From CAYMKL01 sp964390805 (GTDB lineage Bacteria > Chloroflexota > Anaerolineae > VGOG01): a stretch of DNA of 23,523 nucleotides. Where the stretch lies: contig CAYMKL010000107.1 of the NCBI GenBank assembly GCA_964390805.1, positions 1 through 23,523 of the forward strand, written 5' to 3'. Each line of letters starts with the position of its first letter. Within the stretch, counting starts at the first letter, position 1. The position numbers and the translations under genes are program-made. Under the pieces are notes generated by a model, which saw only the letters and a program-made list of their open reading frames with translations, searched no databases and was not told where the DNA came from. This document shows positions 21,484 to 23,523 of the stretch, piece after piece.

Positions 21484-23219
21484 ATGTATTCTGGGGTAAA
21501 GGCCCGACCGTCATACTTCAGTATGCTGCCGTCCATTCGACGGCCGGTCTGGCTGCGGATGAGCGTAGCCAGTTGCCCGGTGGCGTTGACCTCCACCGCC
21601 ACAAGCCGCTGGAACTTTTCAAAGGCCGCTATCGCCGCTTCGACGGGGAAGGGCCATAAGTCCACGAAATGCAGCATGTTGGCCTGCCCTGGCCGTTCCG
21701 CGTTCAACTGATCCACCGCCTCTCGTAGCGGTCCGTAAGTGGAGCCCCAACAGACGAAGGTGACTTCCGCCTGGTCGGGACCGTATCGCTGCGGGCCGGA
21801 CATCTCCTCGGCCATGCCGATCAGCTTGCGCTGGCGCTTCTCCACCTGCGCCTTCCGCATCTCCGGCTCCTCGGTGATAGCCCCGCTCTCGTCGTGCTCG
21901 TTGCCGGCAGCGATGTAGACCGCCTTGGGGTGGCCGGGCAGCGCTCGCGGCGAGACCCCTGAACCCGTGATCCGATAGCGCAGGTACTCTCCCTCCAGCG
22001 CGTCCAGATCCGCCTCGCTCAACAGCTCTCCTCGCTCAATCTCCACCGCCTCGAAGTCAAAGGCATCGAGCTCCAGGGTGCGAACCGCCACCGCCAGGTA
22101 GTGATCGCTGAGCACCAGGGCCGGCGTCTGGTACTTTTCCGCCAGGTTGAAGGCCCGCCAGCCAGCCACGAAGCACTCTTGGTGGGTGCCCGGAGCCAGG
22201 AGGAAGCGCGGGAACTCCCCCTGCGAAGCGTAGAGCATGAAGAGCATGTCCCCCTGCTCGTGCCTGGTGGGCAGGCCAGTGGACGGCCCCGGCCGTTGGG
22301 CGTTGTAGATGACCACCGGCGTCTCCGTCATGCCGGCCAGCCCCAGCGCCTCCACCATCAACGCGAAGCCGCCTCCCGAGGTCGGTACCAGGGCTCTCGC
22401 CCCCACGTGGGCAGCGCCGATGGCCATATTGATGGCCGCGATCTCGTCCTCGGTGTGCTTGATGGCCACGTCGTAGCGAGCCGAATGGGCCGCCATCCAG
22501 TGCAGCACCGGCGAGCCCGGCGTCATGGGATAGCCCGACACGAAGCGACATCCTCCCGACAGCGCGCCCAGGGAAAATGCCTCCGTGCCGTTGAGCACCA
22601 TGCGCGGCGGCGCGCCCGGTATCGTCTCCAGCTTGAAGGGGAAATCGGCGGCGCGCTTCCGCCCCTCCTGGTAGCCCGCCTCGACCGCCGCCAGGTTGCC
22701 GTCCACCACCGCCTGGCCCTTGCGGGCGAAGTTCTGGCGGATGACGCTCTCCATGGGCCCGAGGTCGAAACCAGTCAGCCCCGCCGAGACGCCCAGGGCC
22801 ACCGTGTTGCGGGCCAGCACGGTGCCAGCCTTTTCCTTGGCCACATCGCTCAGAGGAACCGGCAGGAACAAAAAGTCCGCTGGATTCCCCCCCGTCCGTC
22901 CGTTAGATCCCCCCGTCCGTTGTACCACGTTAGAGTCGTAGACGATTGCACCCCCTTCGACGACTTTGTCCTGATGGCGCGCGATCGTCTCCTCGGTCAG
23001 GGCCAGGAGCAGATGCACCGGCTCCGCGTGGGAATAGAGCGGCTGGTCGCTCACGCGGACGGAGTAAAAGTTATGTCCGCCTCGGATGCGCGAGTAGTAG
23101 TCGGGCAGGCCGAAGACGTGTAGTCCGCCTCGCGTCAACGCTTTGCAGAACCCAGCGCCAGTTGATTCCACCCCATGGCCTGCTTCCCCACCGATTCTGA
23201 TGGTCATATTGTTGATCAC
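21465..23219 (-). CDS. korA: 2-oxoacid:ferredoxin oxidoreductase, fused gamma-alpha subunit, KorA type
   Basis: 584 residues. The N-terminal gamma domain (about 1-190) has IRIGGEAGHGVESTG and YYSRIRGGHNFYSVRVS. The alpha domain follows, with SGYPMTPGS (228-236), HTEDEIAAINMAIGAA (255-270), TSGGGFALM (280-288) and RPGPSTGLPTRHEQGD (309-324), then VEVNATGQLATLIRS near the end. A repetitive insert RTGGSNGRTGGN (101-112) lies in the gamma domain. GGAGG seven bases before a GTG supports the GTG at 23219; the ATG four codons on is too far away. The leader contains a MITE-like element between promoter and ribosome site. The C-terminus is encoded by heptamer repeats. Confidence 0.93.
   Translation of the reverse strand: MINNMTIRIGGEAGHGVESTGAGFCKALTRGGLHVFGLPDYYSRIRGGHNFYSVRVSDQPLYSHAEPVHLLLALTEETIARHQDKVVEGGAIVYDSNVVQRTGGSNGRTGGNPADFLFLPVPLSDVAKEKAGTVLARNTVALGVSAGLTGFDLGPMESVIRQNFARKGQAVVDGNLAAVEAGYQEGRKRAADFPFKLETIPGAPPRMVLNGTEAFSLGALSGGCRFVSGYPMTPGSPVLHWMAAHSARYDVAIKHTEDEIAAINMAIGAAHVGARALVPTSGGGFALMVEALGLAGMTETPVVIYNAQRPGPSTGLPTRHEQGDMLFMLYASQGEFPRFLLAPGTHQECFVAGWRAFNLAEKYQTPALVLSDHYLAVAVRTLELDAFDFEAVEIERGELLSEADLDALEGEYLRYRITGSGVSPRALPGHPKAVYIAAGNEHDESGAITEEPEMRKAQVEKRQRKLIGMAEEMSGPQRYGPDQAEVTFVCWGSTYGPLREAVDQLNAERPGQANMLHFVDLWPFPVEAAIAAFEKFQRLVAVEVNATGQLATLIRSQTGRRMDGSILKYDGRAFTPEYITSFEL
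22887..22920. repeat. in-frame GC-rich direct repeat inside korA
   Basis: CCCCCCGTCCGT occurs twice with a CCGT unit and TTAGAT between. On the minus strand it encodes RTGG-SNG-RTGG in the gamma domain of KorA. It looks like intergenic repeat DNA that has entered the frame without breaking it. Confidence 0.6.
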
Positions 23220-23239
23220 AATTCTGCCTCCTTTCCATT

Positions 23240-23345
23240 AGGTGTGACCAAAACTTGTGGTAGTGACGACGTGCCAAACTGGTTTGGCCTTAGTCGTTCC
23301 AAGCGACTGAAGTCGCTACTACCGCCCATAGATTTTGGCCACACT
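23240..23345. mobile_element. 106-bp MITE-like element in the korA leader, 9-bp target duplication
   Basis: CTTTCCATT occurs at 23231-23239 and again at 23346-23354. The 106 bases between them start AGGTGTGACCAAAA and end with TTTTGGCCACACT, inverted copies with one indel and one mismatch. Inside are GCCAAAC-TG-GTTTGGC (23273-23288) and AGCGACT-GA-AGTCGCT (23302-23317), both perfect palindromes. No coding capacity is present. It lies between the korA promoter and ribosome site, so it is transcribed as a structured 5' leader. Confidence 0.8.
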
Positions 23346-23383
23346 CTTTCCATTGACACTGACTATGGCTTGCGTGTGGAATA

Positions 23384-23412
23384 ATTATAGCATAAACCCC
23401 AATCGTTGGGTA
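23384..23412 (-). promoter_or_regulatory. extended -10 promoter for the korA-korB-ferritin operon
   Basis: Minus-strand TATAAT (23389-23384) is preceded by TGC, a full extended -10. The -35 at 17-base spacing (TACCCA, 23412-23407) is poor, three of six, as is usual for extended -10 promoters. The start site would be near 23377, giving a leader of about 155 bases that includes the MITE-like element. Confidence 0.6.
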
Positions 23413-23468
23413 GTTGACCCAAACACCGGCAGATGCTATGTCACAAGTGGAGAAACGCTGAGGCGCAA

Positions 23469-23499
23469 AAAAGAGGGCCTCATAGTGAGGCCCTCTTTT
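23469..23499. terminator. strong bidirectional intrinsic terminator
   Basis: AAAAGAGGGCCTCA (23469-23482) and TGAGGCCCTCTTTT (23486-23499) are perfect inverted copies with a 3-base loop. A run of six A on the left gives a U-tract on the minus strand and TTTT serves the plus strand. It probably ends a minus-strand gene beyond the right edge and insulates the korA promoter. Confidence 0.9.
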
Positions 23500-23523
23500 G
23501 CTTGCTCCAAATCACTCCAGCAC

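Noticed and set aside
20521..21711. 396-codon open frame on the plus strand across korB and the end of korA
   Set aside because: It is antisense to korB with its four cysteines and thiamine motif intact, has no recognisable domain, and runs through both repeat arrays. It is an artefact of GC-rich codon bias.
22101..23123. 340-codon plus-strand frame
   Set aside because: Antisense to korA, low-complexity R/H/G composition and no family motif.
23414..23442. plus-strand TTGACC and TATGTC at 17-base spacing
   Set aside because: A transcript would meet the terminator after about 50 bases and no gene follows within the window, so it is probably chance.

Overview
The window is about 23.5 kb of GC-rich bacterial DNA in which every well-supported gene lies on the minus strand, so the biological reading order is from the right end to the left. 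No rRNA, tRNA, CRISPR array, phage module or intact transposase is visible. The gene content (gamma/alpha-fused 2-oxoacid:ferredoxin oxidoreductase, rubrerythrin-like proteins, an FtsX-type ABC system with an AttH-like partner, DUF1295 and DUF3159 membrane proteins), heptameric tandem repeats and MITE-like palindromes would fit a Chloroflexota (Anaerolineae-like) genome. That assignment is an inference; no marker gene settles it.

Right block (23.5 to 19.9 kb): a strong bidirectional terminator, an extended -10 promoter, a 106-bp MITE-like palindrome with a 9-bp target duplication in the leader, then korA, korB and a ferritin-like gene. The two genes are separated and followed by 7-bp tandem repeats. 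Next block (19.9 to 14.9 kb): a promoter with a perfect Shine-Dalgarno and a 26-codon ORF, a decayed DEDD exonuclease remnant, then an ABC ATPase, a large two-FtsX-domain permease and an AttH/carotenoid-hydratase-like lipocalin, in the layout of the Agrobacterium attEFGH genes.

Middle block (14.9 to 9 kb): a flavin split-barrel protein, a small DUF1475-like membrane protein, a DegV fatty-acid-binding protein with its own promoter and a CRP/FNR-like palindrome near -41.5, a frameshifted DUF1295 gene, a TspO-like protein, a membrane protein whose 3' end lies inside an inverted-repeat element, a histidine-containing membrane protein, a 101-bp cruciform repeat and a second ferritin-like gene. Left block (9 kb to 0.1 kb): DUF4345-like and DUF3159 membrane proteins, a DUF523-DUF1722 protein, a lower-GC YCII gene, an intact DUF1295 protein, a short redoxin-like ORF, an SDR, a truncated YdeI remnant, two DUF1801 proteins, a methyltransferase resembling plant coclaurine N-methyltransferases, a Rieske oxygenase and an MFS exporter.

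Together the methyltransferase, Rieske oxygenase, SDR, two DUF1295 reductase-like proteins, DegV, DUF523-DUF1722, TspO-like and lipocalin genes look like a lipid or isoprenoid modification and oxidative-stress neighbourhood. Similar gene sets accompany photolyase and cyclopropane synthase genes in photooxidative-stress clusters of other bacteria. The window also carries many decay marks: a homopolymer frameshift, three truncated gene remnants and four inverted-repeat elements.
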